Under the pieces are notes generated by a model. That model ran no database searches. It worked only from the letters and a program-made list of their open reading frames with translations, and was not told where the DNA came from. 64,000 bases of DNA from Couchioplanes azureus. GTDB taxonomy: Bacteria; Actinomycetota; Actinomycetes; Mycobacteriales; Micromonosporaceae. Every line of letters starts with the position of its first letter. The stretch's first letter is position 1. Below, piece after piece: positions 6,847 to 15,355 of the stretch. The translations under genes and the position numbers were made by a program. The stretch is from NCBI RefSeq assembly GCF_014648355.1, contig NZ_BMQY01000001.1:310001-374000 (forward strand). The letters are read 5' to 3'.

Positions 6847-8534
6847 GTGAGCAGACTTTCGTCGGCCCGGATGACCCAGTCGGCGAAGCTCTCCCCCTCG
6901 GCGCGCCCCGCCAGGTAGTGCCGGGCGAGCCTTTCGACGTACTCGGGGAGCTCCTCGGCCGTGGCCTTGAGGCCGCGCAGCTTGCGGCCGAAGCCGGCCG
7001 TCTGGCCCTGCGCCATGCCCAGGCCGCCGCCGAGGTGGATCTGGAAACCCTCGACCTGCTCGCCGCGCGCGTTCATGACGAGCTGGCCCTTGAGCCCGAT
7101 GTCGGCGACCTGGGTGCGGGCGCAGGCGTTCGGGCAGCCGTTGATGTGGATGGAGATGTCCACATCGAAGTCCCGGAGCCGCTCCTCCAGCCGGGCGACC
7201 AGCTCCTCGCCGCGGGCCTTGGTCTCGACGATGGCGAGCTTGCAGTACTCGATGCCGGTGCAGGCCATGGTGCCGCGGCGCCAGGCCGACGGACGGGCCT
7301 CCAGCCCGATGCCGCGCAGGCCTTCGACGAACGGTTCCACCTGGTCGTCGGCGATGTCCAACACCAACAGCTTCTGGTACGGGGTCAGGCGCACCCGGTC
7401 TGATCCGTGCTTCGCCACCAGGTGGGCGAGTCGGCTGAGCTGCGTGCCGGAGGAGCGCCCGACGACCGGGGCCGCACCCACGTAGTTCCGGCCGTCGCGC
7501 TGCTTGTGCACGCCGATGTGGTCGATCGGCTTCTCCGGCAGCACCGGCGGCGGGCCGTCCACCAGGGCGCGGCCCAGGTATTCCTTCTCGAGCACCTCGC
7601 GGAACTTGGCCACTCCCCAGTCGGCCAGGAGGAACTTGAGCCGGGCCCGGTTGCGCAGGCGCCGGTACCCGTAGTCGCGGAAGATCCCGACCACGCCCTC
7701 CCAGACGTCCGGGATCTCGTCGAGCGGCACCCAGACCCCGAGCCGCTCGGCGAGCCGGGGGTTGGTGGAGAGGCCGCCGCCCACCCACAGGTCGAAGCCC
7801 GGCCCGTACTGCGGGTGCACGACGCCGAGCAGCGCGATGTCGTTCACCTCGTGCGGCGTGTCGGCCAGCCAGGAGATCGAGGTCTTGAACTTGCGGGGCA
7901 GGTTCGAGTAGCGCGGATCGCCGATGTAGCGCTCGACGATCGTGTCGATCGCCGGGGTCGGGTCGAGGACCTCCTCGGTCGAGACGCCGGCGACGGGGCT
8001 GCCGAGCACGATGCGCGGGCAGTCGCCGCAGGCCTCGGTGGTCTGCAGGCCGACGGCCTCGAGCCGGCGCCAGATCTCCGGCATGTCCTCGACGCGGATC
8101 CAGTGCAGCTGGATGTTCTGCCGGTCGGTGATGTCGGCGGTGTCGCGGCCGAACTCGGTGGAGATCTCCGCCACGGTGCGCAGCTGGGCCAGGTTGAGCG
8201 CGCCGCCGTCGATGCGCACGCGGAGCATGAAGAACTCGTCCTCGAGCTCGTGCGGCTCCAGCACCGCGGTGCGGCCGCCGTCGATGCCCGCCTTGCGCTG
8301 GGTGTAGAGGCCCCACCAGCGGAAGCGGCCCCGCAGATCCTGTGGGTCGATACCGGCGAAGCCGGTGTGGGCGTAGATGTTCTCGATCCGGGCCCGGACG
8401 TTGAGCGGGTTGTCGTCCTTCTTGATCCGCTCGTTCGGGTTCAGCGGCTCGCGGTGTCCGACCGCCCACTGGCCCTCGCCACGCGGCTTGCGTGGGCGGA
8501 CGGCGGGCGCGGCGGCGGGTGTGCTGAGCGCCAT
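6843..8534 (-). CDS. sirA: Ferredoxin-dependent sulfite reductase
   Basis: A 563-residue siroheme/[4Fe-4S] enzyme reducing sulfite to sulfide with six electrons. The cluster/siroheme cysteines lie in ACTGIEYCKLA and NGCPNACAR, and the substrate-binding basic residues in TEACGDCPRIVLGSP. Two nitrite/sulfite reductase ferredoxin-like half-domains are recognisable (ADITDRQNIQLHWI and RVRLTPYQKLLVLDI). ATG at 8534 was preferred over an upstream GTG at 8564 because CGGAGGG lies 8 nt before it. It is the first structural gene of the sulfur operon, behind a leader peptide and a hairpin. Confidence 0.95.
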   Translation of the reverse strand: MALSTPAAAPAVRPRKPRGEGQWAVGHREPLNPNERIKKDDNPLNVRARIENIYAHTGFAGIDPQDLRGRFRWWGLYTQRKAGIDGGRTAVLEPHELEDEFFMLRVRIDGGALNLAQLRTVAEISTEFGRDTADITDRQNIQLHWIRVEDMPEIWRRLEAVGLQTTEACGDCPRIVLGSPVAGVSTEEVLDPTPAIDTIVERYIGDPRYSNLPRKFKTSISWLADTPHEVNDIALLGVVHPQYGPGFDLWVGGGLSTNPRLAERLGVWVPLDEIPDVWEGVVGIFRDYGYRRLRNRARLKFLLADWGVAKFREVLEKEYLGRALVDGPPPVLPEKPIDHIGVHKQRDGRNYVGAAPVVGRSSGTQLSRLAHLVAKHGSDRVRLTPYQKLLVLDIADDQVEPFVEGLRGIGLEARPSAWRRGTMACTGIEYCKLAIVETKARGEELVARLEERLRDFDVDISIHINGCPNACARTQVADIGLKGQLVMNARGEQVEGFQIHLGGGLGMAQGQTAGFGRKLRGLKATAEELPEYVERLARHYLAGRAEGESFADWVIRADESLLT

Positions 8535-8613
8535 GGCGGCGTCCCTCCGGGTAATCGTGGGCACGCGCCGACGCTGACGGCAGGGCTCGCGACAACGGTG
8601 TCTGGAGGAAGCC

Positions 8614-8630
8614 GGCGCGTCTCGCGCGCC
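8614..8630 (-). promoter_or_regulatory. Hairpin between leader peptide and sirA (possible attenuator)
   Basis: ggcgcg-tctcg-cgcgcc, a perfect 6-bp GC stem with a 5-nt loop, starts about 20 nt downstream of the leader-peptide stop codon and about 80 nt before the sirA start. The position suits an attenuator or a stalled-ribosome switch responding to cysteine, but no alternative anti-hairpin was worked out. Confidence 0.4.
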
Positions 8631-8650
8631 CGGAAATCAAACGGGCGGCG

Positions 8651-8737
8651 TCAGACAGCCGGACACATGGCGCTGCGGACACGGCCGTAGTCGACGTGGC
8701 GCCGGGCCACGAAGCGGCGGTCAACTGCAGCGGTCAT
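8651..8737 (-). CDS. Leader peptide of the sulfate-assimilation operon
   Basis: A 28-codon ORF ending ARRHVDYGRVRSAMCPAV. The core HVDxxRxxxxxC matches short actinobacterial leader peptides found upstream of sulfur and cysteine genes (known family pattern, recalled). A single Cys codon near the end and several Arg codons could make ribosome progress sensitive to Cys-tRNA supply. GAGAGG lies about 9 nt upstream of the ATG. The ORF is followed by a GC hairpin and then sirA. Confidence 0.75.
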   Translation of the reverse strand: MTAAVDRRFVARRHVDYGRVRSAMCPAV

Positions 8738-8928
8738 GTCGGCAAGCCTCTCACGCCCCGCCCTTCTGGGCCAGTGCGGTCCAGAATCCGGGAGTGTGTC
8801 CGCCGCCACGATTCTGCGCCCGGGAGGCGTCGCGGTGACCCGGACCCGCACCGCCGGCCTGGAGCCGGAGGTCGGCTGCACCGCGGCCGTGCAGGTGCCG
8901 GGACGTGTGCCGGGGAAGCGCCGGCAGC

Positions 8929-10551
8929 TCATCGCTTGCCGAGGGGCACCACCAGCACGGCCTCGGTGCCACCGCCGGCGCGGTTGCGCAGCTCGATGCT
9001 GCCGCGCAGTTCGCCCGTCGCCAGCGCGCGCACGATCTGCAGGCCGAGCCGCCCGCCCGCGTCCGCCTGGAAGCCCTCCGGCAACCCCTGTCCGTTGTCG
9101 GCGACGGTGACGTGCAACTGCTTACGGAAGCGATGCGCGGACACGACGACCTCGGCCGACGGCTCCCGCAGGGTGCCCAGCGGATCCGCCTCCCCGGCAG
9201 ACGGTTCCGGCGCGGATTCCAGCGGACCGGGCTCCCCGGCCGCCGGCTCCCGCGGGTGCGCCGACGGGTCGGACTCCTCACCGCGCGCCGGGAAGCCGTG
9301 CTCCACGGCGTTGATGAGCAGCTCGTTGAGGACCATCACCAGCGACGTGGCGATCTCCGCGGGCAGCACGCCGAACGTGCCCTCGCGGCGCATCTTCACG
9401 GTGATCTCGGTGGCCGCGACCTCGGTGGCGGCGGTGGCGACGCGGTCGACGATGCCGTCGAACTCGACCGCCTCGTCGCTGGACATCGAGAGGGTCTCGT
9501 GCACCAGGGCGATCGACGCGACCCGGCGTACGGATTCCTGCAGGGCCATCCGCGCCTCCGGGAGGTCGACCCGGCGGGCCTGCAGGCGCAGCAGCGCCGC
9601 CACGGTCTGCAGGTTGTTCTTGACCCGGTGGTGGATCTCGCGGATCGTCGCGTCCTTGGTCATCAAGGCACGATCGCGGCGGCGGACCTCGGTGACGTCG
9701 CGGACCAGCACCAGCGCGCCGATCGGCACGCCGGCCGGCATGAGCGGCAGGGCGCGCATCAGGACGGTGGCGCCGCGCGCCTCGACCTCCTTGCGGGCCG
9801 GGGACTCGCCGCGCAGCGAGGTGAGGATGCGCTCGGCGGCGTCCGTACCCTCCAGCGGGTCGGTGGCGAGCCGCTTCGACAGCACCGACAGCTCCTCGCC
9901 GACCAGGTGGGCGCTGAACCCGAGCCGGCGGTACGCGGACTGCGCGTTCGGGCTGGCGTAGGTGACCTTGCCACCGGCGTCCAGGCGGATCAGGCCGTCG
10001 CCGACGCGGGGCGCCGAGGTGGTCTCGCCCTGGTGCCGCGGCGGCGGGAAGGTGCCGTCGTTCACCATCTGGGCCAGGTCGTCGGCGGTGGTCAGGTAGT
10101 TCAGCTCGAGCTGGCTGGGCGTCCGGGCGGTGGACAGGTTGGTGTCGCGGCCGATGACCGCGATGACCTCGATGTTCTCGTCCTCGCCGCGCAGCCGCAC
10201 CGGGATGGCCTCGTGGCGCGCCGGGGTGTCGCCGTACCAGACCGGGTCGCCCTCGCGCCAGATGCGGCCCTGCACGTACGCGATGTCCAGGTGGGCGACC
10301 TCGGGCCCGCCGACGATCTTGCCGACCTGGTCGTCCTGGTACGCCGTCGGCGCGGTCGTCGGCCGCACCTGGGCGACGCAGAGGAAGGACCGGGACTCCG
10401 CGGCCCGGGGCCGGACGGGCACCCAGAGCAGCAGGTCGGCGAAGGAGAGGTCGGACAGCAGCTGCCAGTCGCCGGCGAGCCGGGTGAGGTGGTCGATGTC
10501 GGCCGGGCCGAGGTCGGTGTGCTCTTCGGCGAGATCGCGCAGGGTGGACAC
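8929..10551 (-). CDS. pdtaS: PdtaS-type sensor histidine kinase
   Basis: A 540-residue soluble kinase with an N-terminal GAF-like domain (about 1-170), a PAS domain (about 185-300), an HWE/HisKA_2 phosphoacceptor block EIHHRVKNNLQTVAALLRLQ and a HATPase domain (NELLINAVEHGF; ADNGQGLPEG). In M. tuberculosis PdtaS signals to the antiterminator PdtaR; no PdtaR gene is in this window. Residues about 422-467 form an acidic Pro/Ala/Glu insert between the N box and the rest of the ATPase domain, making the protein longer than the mycobacterial kinase. The gene lies downstream of the SIS gene on the same strand, with a 22-bp gap. Confidence 0.92.
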   Translation of the reverse strand: MSTLRDLAEEHTDLGPADIDHLTRLAGDWQLLSDLSFADLLLWVPVRPRAAESRSFLCVAQVRPTTAPTAYQDDQVGKIVGGPEVAHLDIAYVQGRIWREGDPVWYGDTPARHEAIPVRLRGEDENIEVIAVIGRDTNLSTARTPSQLELNYLTTADDLAQMVNDGTFPPPRHQGETTSAPRVGDGLIRLDAGGKVTYASPNAQSAYRRLGFSAHLVGEELSVLSKRLATDPLEGTDAAERILTSLRGESPARKEVEARGATVLMRALPLMPAGVPIGALVLVRDVTEVRRRDRALMTKDATIREIHHRVKNNLQTVAALLRLQARRVDLPEARMALQESVRRVASIALVHETLSMSSDEAVEFDGIVDRVATAATEVAATEITVKMRREGTFGVLPAEIATSLVMVLNELLINAVEHGFPARGEESDPSAHPREPAAGEPGPLESAPEPSAGEADPLGTLREPSAEVVVSAHRFRKQLHVTVADNGQGLPEGFQADAGGRLGLQIVRALATGELRGSIELRNRAGGGTEAVLVVPLGKR

Positions 10552-10573
10552 GAACCCAGCCTTTCATGCCCCG

Positions 10574-11629
10574 TCAGAGCGTCGCGGTGACCTTCTTCAG
10601 GCCGCGCGGCGCGTCCGGGTCCTCCCCGCGCGCCAGCGCCAGGGCCAGGGCCAGCTTCTGCAGCGGCAGGATGTCGAGCAGCGGGGCGTAGCGCTCGTCG
10701 ACCTCGGGCACGGCCAGCCGGCCGGCCGCGCCCGCGATGTCCCGCGCGCCGACCGTGACCACGTCGGCGCGGCGTTCGCCGAGCCGGTTCACCACGTCGG
10801 CCATCGAGGCGCCGCCGGGCCCGGCGCCGACCACCGCGAGCACCGGGACGTCCGGGTCGGTCATCGCGAGCGGGCCGTGCAGCAGGTCGGCCCCGGAGAA
10901 GGCGAGGGCCGGCAGGTAGGAGGTCTCCATCAGCTTCAGGGCGGTCTCGCGGGCCGTCGGGTACGCGTACCCGCGTCCGGTGGTGACCATCCGCGACGCG
11001 AACCGGTAGCGCTGGGCGAGCTCCTCGGAACCCCGCTCGGCCAGCGTCTCCTCGGCGAGCTGCGGCAGCTTCTCCAGCGCCGCACGCTCGGCGGCGGCGG
11101 GGCTGCCGTCGCCGTTGCGGACGCCCTCGACCAGCAGCAGCAGCGCCAGCAGCTCGGCGGTGTACGTCTTGGTCGCGGCGACCGCGCGCTCGTGCCCCGC
11201 GGCGATGTCGATCGCGAGCTCGGCGGTGCCGGCGAGCGGAGAGGCGGGGTTGTTCGTCACCGCAAGGGTGACGGCACCACTCTCCCGGGCGACTTTCAGC
11301 ACCTCGGTGAGATCCGGCGAGCCGCCGCTCTGGCTGACGCCGACCACGAGCGCGCCGGCCAGATCGGGCCGGGCGCCGTAGAGCGTGATCGCGCTCGGTG
11401 AGGCGAGCCCGACCGGGATGCCGAGACGGATCTCCGTGAGGTAGGCCCCGTAGAGGGCGGCGTGGTCGGACGTGCCGCGCCCGACGAAGACGACGTGCTT
11501 GGGACGCTGCTCGGCGATCCGCGCGGCGACCTGCGCGATCGCGGCCGCCGGTGGGCCGTCGAGCAGCCGGGCGTACCCGGCGGGCTGCTCGCCGATGTCG
11601 GCCGCCATCCCCTGGCCTCGCTGCGTCAC
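10574..11629 (-). CDS. SIS-domain sugar isomerase (GlmS/AgaS-like, lacks amidotransferase)
   Basis: A 351-residue protein with two sugar-isomerase domains, equal to the C-terminal half of glucosamine-6-phosphate synthase. The first SIS domain carries FVGRGTSDHAALYG and GVSQSGGSPDLTEVL; the second carries TGRGYAYPTARETALKLME. There is no N-terminal Cys glutaminase domain, so it may act as a phosphosugar isomerase or deaminase; the substrate is unknown. The GTG at 11629 has GGGAGG four nt upstream; an ATG at 11608 is the alternative. It probably shares a transcript with pdtaS. Confidence 0.85.
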   Translation of the reverse strand: MTQRGQGMAADIGEQPAGYARLLDGPPAAAIAQVAARIAEQRPKHVVFVGRGTSDHAALYGAYLTEIRLGIPVGLASPSAITLYGARPDLAGALVVGVSQSGGSPDLTEVLKVARESGAVTLAVTNNPASPLAGTAELAIDIAAGHERAVAATKTYTAELLALLLLVEGVRNGDGSPAAAERAALEKLPQLAEETLAERGSEELAQRYRFASRMVTTGRGYAYPTARETALKLMETSYLPALAFSGADLLHGPLAMTDPDVPVLAVVGAGPGGASMADVVNRLGERRADVVTVGARDIAGAAGRLAVPEVDERYAPLLDILPLQKLALALALARGEDPDAPRGLKKVTATL

Positions 11630-11762
11630 TGGACCTCCCGCGGATGCGCACTGTCGCTCGTACTGTGCGCAGTCTTGCACGTTTCAGGCGCCAAACGCAA
11701 CGTAACGAGCACTACTGCGCAGGCGTGCAGGACTGACATATTGAGCGCCGTCGCCTAGGCTT

Positions 11763-11795
11763 CGCGTCGGTGGCACACCACGTGCCACCGACGCG
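11763..11795. promoter_or_regulatory. 14-bp perfect inverted repeat in the SIS/TPR divergent region
   Basis: cgcgtcggtggcac and gtgccaccgacgcg are exact inverted arms with a 5-bp centre (accac). The element is about 60-90 bp before the TPR-protein start and 134 bp from the SIS start, in the shared divergent promoter region. It could be a dimeric repressor operator or a 5'-UTR hairpin; there is no U-tract and no gene end next to it that would make it a terminator. Confidence 0.55.
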
Positions 11796-11855
11796 CGCGA
11801 GGCCCGGCACCGCCGGTGCCGCCAGGACCGCCCGCGCATGGGGGAAGGCGTGGCC

Positions 11856-13475
11856 ATGGACGACTCACGGCGCTCCGCCGACCGCGATCTCGCGCAGGCC
11901 CGCGCGGCGCTCGATCGCGGCGAGGTGCACCACGCCGCCGACCACCTGGCCGGCGCGATCGCGCATGCGCCGACCCTGCCGGAGATCCACGAGCTGCTCG
12001 GCCGGCTCGCCGCCCGCGCGGACGGCGGCCTGGAACTCTTCCCGCTGGAACAGCACGCCTTCGTGGGCACGGTCGTCGCCCGCGCCCACCTGCTCGCCGC
12101 GGCGGGCCGGCCCGAGGACGGCCTGCCCCTGCTCGCGGCGGCCAGCGGGCACACACCCGGCGTCGACTGGGCCGGCGTGCCCTGGGTCAGCGACCCGGGC
12201 CTGGGCGAACGGATGGATCCCGGCCTGCTGGCCCGGATCGTCATGCAGTTGTGCACGACCATCGGCGACCCGGCGCCCGAGGCAGGGCGGCCGGCGCTGC
12301 GGCCGTACCTGACGCTGGTCGGGCACGCGGTGCGGGCCCATCCCGAGCACGCGCTGCTGCTCGGCGCCGGCTCGGCGCTCGCGCGCCGGCTCGGCGAGGC
12401 CGAGCTGGCGGTCCGGTGGGCCGCCCGGGGAGCCCGGTTGCGGCCGTCGAAACTCGCGGAGATCTGGCTCGGGTACGCGTACCGCAGCGCGGGCCGCATC
12501 CCGGAGTCCCTGGCGGCCCTGCGCCGCGCGGTGATGTACGACCCGGACGACCTCTCCGTCTACGCCGACATCGCGGGCACCCTCGCCGACCACGGCCGGA
12601 TCGACGACGCGCTGGAGTGGATCGACCGCGCGCTGGCCAAGAACCCCGACGACGACTGCGCGGTGCACACCGGGCACCGCCTGCGCTACCGGGCCGACGG
12701 CGACCTGGCCCACCTGGTCCGCCTCGCCGACTTCCAGCGCGATCACTTCGACGACACGCACGAGCACACCGACCTCGCGGAGTGCTGCGCGGACCAGCCG
12801 TGGCTGAGCCGGGTCCCGTCCGGGCCCGAGGCTGCGCCCGACCCGGCGCGGGAGCCCTTCGTGGCCGGCGCCCCGACGCCCGCCGCCGTGGAGCGCCTGC
12901 ACCGCGCGGCCCACCCACTGTGGCCGCACCCGCCGGCCGCCTACGACGCGGCCCTCGGCCTGGTGCTGGTCGAGCCCGAGGATCTGCTCGCGCTCATCGC
13001 GCATCCCCCGGCGGCCCCGGACGACGAGGTGGGCCGGGCGCTCGCCGCCCACGACCCCGCCCTGTGGCGCCGGTGCGCCCGGGTGTGGGCCTGCCTCGGG
13101 CTGCTGCACCACCGTACGGAGGAACGGTGGCCGTTCTCGACCCGGCGCCGGCTGCTGGTGGAGCTCGCCAAGGGCGGCCTCGACGGGATCACCGAGGCGG
13201 CGCTGTTCGCCCTGATCACCTACGCCTGGGTGGACCCGGACGCGCGCTCGGACGTGGCGAACCTGGTCGGCCGCCGCCTCGGCGAGGCGGCGGGGTCGGC
13301 CAGCCTGGCCTGGTCGATCGCCCATTTGGCACTGGCGGCCCCGGAGGTGTCGCCGGAGGTCCGGGAGCGGGCTGCGGCGATCATCAAGGCGGAGGAGCAC
13401 GCCGTCCTCCCGAGGATCCCGCGGCAGCGGAACCGGCGCGCGGGGCGCCTGCGGCGCTGGCTCACCGGCCGCTGA
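11856..13475 (+). CDS. TPR-repeat protein, unknown function
   Basis: A 539-residue soluble, helix-rich protein. Clear TPR-like units occur around residues 185-285 (AEIWLGYAYRSAGRIPESLA; ADIAGTLADHGRIDDALEWI), flanked by weaker Ala/Leu/Glu-rich repeats. It has no signal peptide and no catalytic motif. TPR arrays usually bind protein partners; none is suggested by context. ATG at 11856 follows GGGGAAGG; a GTG at 11850 and an ATG at 11838 are alternatives. The C-terminus is strongly basic (RNRRAGRLRRWL). The gene ends directly at a tandem array that repeats its stop-codon region. Confidence 0.75.
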   Translation: MDDSRRSADRDLAQARAALDRGEVHHAADHLAGAIAHAPTLPEIHELLGRLAARADGGLELFPLEQHAFVGTVVARAHLLAAAGRPEDGLPLLAAASGHTPGVDWAGVPWVSDPGLGERMDPGLLARIVMQLCTTIGDPAPEAGRPALRPYLTLVGHAVRAHPEHALLLGAGSALARRLGEAELAVRWAARGARLRPSKLAEIWLGYAYRSAGRIPESLAALRRAVMYDPDDLSVYADIAGTLADHGRIDDALEWIDRALAKNPDDDCAVHTGHRLRYRADGDLAHLVRLADFQRDHFDDTHEHTDLAECCADQPWLSRVPSGPEAAPDPAREPFVAGAPTPAAVERLHRAAHPLWPHPPAAYDAALGLVLVEPEDLLALIAHPPAAPDDEVGRALAAHDPALWRRCARVWACLGLLHHRTEERWPFSTRRRLLVELAKGGLDGITEAALFALITYAWVDPDARSDVANLVGRRLGEAAGSASLAWSIAHLALAAPEVSPEVRERAAAIIKAEEHAVLPRIPRQRNRRAGRLRRWLTGR

Positions 13476-13480
13476 GCGAC

Positions 13481-13616
13481 CGGCCGGGCCACGGCCGCTG
13501 AGGCCACCGCCGGCCGGGCCACGGCCGTTCAGGCCACCGCCGGCCGGGCCACGGCCGCTGAGGCCACCGCCGGCCGGGCCACGGCCGTTCAGGCCACCGC
13601 CAGCCGGGCCACGGGC
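13481..13616. repeat. 30-bp tandem array after the TPR gene
   Basis: About 4.5 copies of a 30-bp unit beginning cggccgggccacggccg, alternating ctg/ttc at one position (a 60-bp higher-order pattern). Each ctg-type unit contains cggccgctgag, the same 11 bp that covers the TPR gene's stop codon at 13473-13475, suggesting the array grew from the gene end. Confidence 0.9.
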
Positions 13617-13617
13617 C

Positions 13618-13686
13618 ACTCAACCGCCGCGCGCTGGGCGACTCAACCGCCGCGCGCTGGGCGACTCAACCGCCGCGCCCTGGGCG
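13618..13686. repeat. 23-bp tandem array (3 units)
   Basis: Three copies of actcaaccgccgcgcgctgg gcg, abutting the 30-bp array but unrelated to it. The remaining DNA up to 13750 is featureless. Confidence 0.85.
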
Positions 13687-13750
13687 CGGAAGCGCTCGGT
13701 CGCGGGACGCCGGCCGCTCGGCCTACCGGCCGCCCGGCTCCGGGTGCGGG

Positions 13751-13966
13751 CTATTCGATGACGGCGATCAGGTCGCCCTCCTGGACGACGTCGCCCTCGT
13801 TGACGGCGAGCTGAGCCACCACGCCGTCGGACTCGGCGAGCACCGGGATCTCCATCTTCATGGACTCGAGGATCACCAGCGTGTCGCCCTCCTCGACCTC
13901 GGCACCGGCCGCGGCCACGACCTTCCACACATTGGCCACCATCTCGGCACGGATCTCGTCGGCCAT
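13751..13966 (-). CDS. Small biotinyl carrier protein (TB7.3-like)
   Basis: A 71-residue free-standing biotin/lipoyl domain. The biotinylation motif ESMKMEIP places the modified Lys at the tip of the hairpin, and the sequence begins MADEIRAEMVANVWKVV like mycobacterial TB7.3 (Rv3221c), which occupies the equivalent place next to pdtaS and rshA. It probably serves as the carboxyl carrier of an acyl-CoA carboxylase whose other subunits are elsewhere. The ATG lies in the divergent region opposite bL37. Confidence 0.93.
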   Translation of the reverse strand: MADEIRAEMVANVWKVVAAAGAEVEEGDTLVILESMKMEIPVLAESDGVVAQLAVNEGDVVQEGDLIAVIE

Positions 13967-14135
13967 GGTGCTGTCCTCTCGTCGGCGCTGTCGCTCGAAC
14001 GGTATCCAATCATGATTCGCTCCCGGGCACATATGGGGCGCGCGGTCCCGCGTCGCGCGGACGACTACGATCGGCGGGTTGGACGTACCCACGGCCGCCT
14101 CGCCGTCGGGAGCCGCACGACGACAGGAGAACGAC

Positions 14136-14210
14136 ATGGCCAAGAAGGCTCGCAAGAAGAAGGCCCGGAAGAAGAGCTCCGCCAACCACGGCAAGCGTCC
14201 CAACTCCTGA
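14136..14210 (+). CDS. 50S ribosomal protein bL37
   Basis: A 24-codon gene: MAKKARKKKARKKSSANHGK then RPNS. The Lys/Arg-rich body with the C-terminal block ANHGKRPNS is characteristic of bL37, a tiny actinobacterial ribosomal protein seen in mycobacterial 50S structures. AGGAGA lies 6 nt before the ATG, TACGAT at 14066-14071 is a plausible -10, and a strong terminator follows. GC3 use fits a real gene. Its usual neighbours are the same as here (biotinyl protein, rsrA/sigR). Confidence 0.92.
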   Translation: MAKKARKKKARKKSSANHGKRPNS

Positions 14211-14226
14211 GCCGTGGAGTGACACC

Positions 14227-14256
14227 AAGGGCCCGCAGCGTGCGCTGCGGGCCCTT
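14227..14256. terminator. Bidirectional terminator between bL37 and rsrA
   Basis: A perfect 13-bp stem aagggcccgcagc / gctgcgggccctt with a 4-nt loop and TTT beyond it on the plus strand. It sits 16 bp after the bL37 stop and 17 bp before the convergent rsrA stop, so it can serve both. Confidence 0.85.
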
Positions 14257-14273
14257 TCCCATGTCAGGGGCGC

Positions 14274-14552
14274 TCAGGGCAGGTACTCGTGGCTCTCGAC
14301 CTCGACCACGTACTCGCTGAGCTTGCTCTTGAGCCGCTCACGCAGCTCGCGGGGCGCGGTTTCGTCGCCGCAGCAGCGGGCGACCAGCGCCTTCACCTCG
14401 TGCTCGATGCCGTACTCGCGCAGGCAGTCGGAGCAGTCGTCCAGGTGCTTCTGGATGAGCCGCCGCCGTTCGTCGCTGCACTCCAGGTCGAGGTAGAGGT
14501 AGACCTCGCTGATGACGACGCTGCAGTCGGTCTTCTGGTCCTCGTCGCTCAC
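14274..14552 (-). CDS. rsrA: Mycothiol-system anti-sigma factor (RsrA/RshA)
   Basis: A 92-residue zinc-binding redox-sensitive anti-sigma factor. The ZAS motif is H36-x3-C40-x2-C43 (HLDDCSDC), with an additional Cys10 that would serve as the fourth ligand and disulfide partner. Disulfide formation releases SigR during thiol stress (established for the family). The GTG start follows AGGAGG located at the end of sigR, giving tight coupling: only 5 bp separate the sigR stop from this start. Confidence 0.94.
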   Translation of the reverse strand: MSDEDQKTDCSVVISEVYLYLDLECSDERRRLIQKHLDDCSDCLREYGIEHEVKALVARCCGDETAPRELRERLKSKLSEYVVEVESHEYLP

Positions 14553-14557
14553 GTCGC

Positions 14558-15190
14558 TCAGGCCTCCTGTGCGGCGGGCGTGCTGGGGCTGCGGGTGATC
14601 CCCCGATCCACGGCGTACCGCTCGAGCAGCTTGCGCAGGTTGCGCCGGCCGCGGTGGAGGCGGGACATGACGGTGCCGATCGGCGTACCCATGATGTCGG
14701 CGATCTCCTTGTACGAGAAACCCTCGACATCGGCGAGGTAGACGGCCAGGCGGAACTCCTCGGGCAGCTGCTGCAGCGCGTCCTTGATGTCGCTGTCGGG
14801 CAGCCGGTCCAGCGCCTCGGTCTCGGCCGAGCGCAGACCCGCGGACGTGTGCGACTCGCTGGAGGCGAGCTGCCAGTCCGAGATCTCCTCGGTCGGCGCC
14901 TGCACGGGCTGCCGCTGCTTGCGCCGGTAGGAGTTGATGTACGTGTTCGTCAGGATCCGGTACAACCAGGCCTTGAGGTTGGTGCCCTCCTCGAACTGGT
15001 GGAACGCGGAGAACGCCTTGAGGAACGTCTCCTGCACCAGATCCTCGGCGTCGGCGGGATTGCGCGTCATGCGCAGGCCCGCGGCGTACAACTGGTCGAC
15101 GAACGGCAGCGCGTCCCGCTCGAAGCGCGCGCGGCGCTCGTCGGTCCGCTCGCCGCGTCCGCTCCGTTCGACCCGCTCTGTAGGCGTCAC
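14558..15190 (-). CDS. sigR: RNA polymerase sigma factor SigR/SigH (ECF, thiol stress)
   Basis: A 210-residue ECF sigma factor. Region 2 runs from [19 protein letters not shown] through [17 protein letters not shown] to [18 protein letters not shown]; region 4 has [14 protein letters not shown] and [23 protein letters not shown] 15190 is chosen because GGGGAG lies 8 nt upstream; ATG 15196 is only 2 nt from it. The frame remains open to 15598, and in S. coelicolor a longer, unstable SigR isoform exists, so an extended form is possible. It is held inactive by the downstream RsrA. Confidence 0.93.
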   Translation of the reverse strand: MTPTERVERSGRGERTDERRARFERDALPFVDQLYAAGLRMTRNPADAEDLVQETFLKAFSAFHQFEEGTNLKAWLYRILTNTYINSYRRKQRQPVQAPTEEISDWQLASSESHTSAGLRSAETEALDRLPDSDIKDALQQLPEEFRLAVYLADVEGFSYKEIADIMGTPIGTVMSRLHRGRRNLRKLLERYAVDRGITRSPSTPAAQEA

Positions 15191-15244
15191 CCGCATCTCT
15201 CCCCTCGACCGCCCTGCCGAGGATACGGGGAGTGCCCGATCCGT

Positions 15245-15355
15245 AGATTCGAAAACCGCCGGTGTGCTGACGCTCACCGATGGAGGGACGGGAAGCACCC
15301 GGCCCTTGGATTCGAAAACCGCCGGCGCGCTGACGCTCACCGATGGAGGAACGGG
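15245..15355. repeat. 63-bp-period duplication upstream of sigR
   Basis: Two near-identical 48-bp segments (15245-15292 and 15308-15355), both starting around attcgaaaaccgccgg, are offset by 63 bp. Because 63 is a multiple of three they stay in frame with sigR, encoding a repeated [15 protein letters not shown]. The block lies in the 5' region or in a possible N-terminal extension of sigR. Confidence 0.85.
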
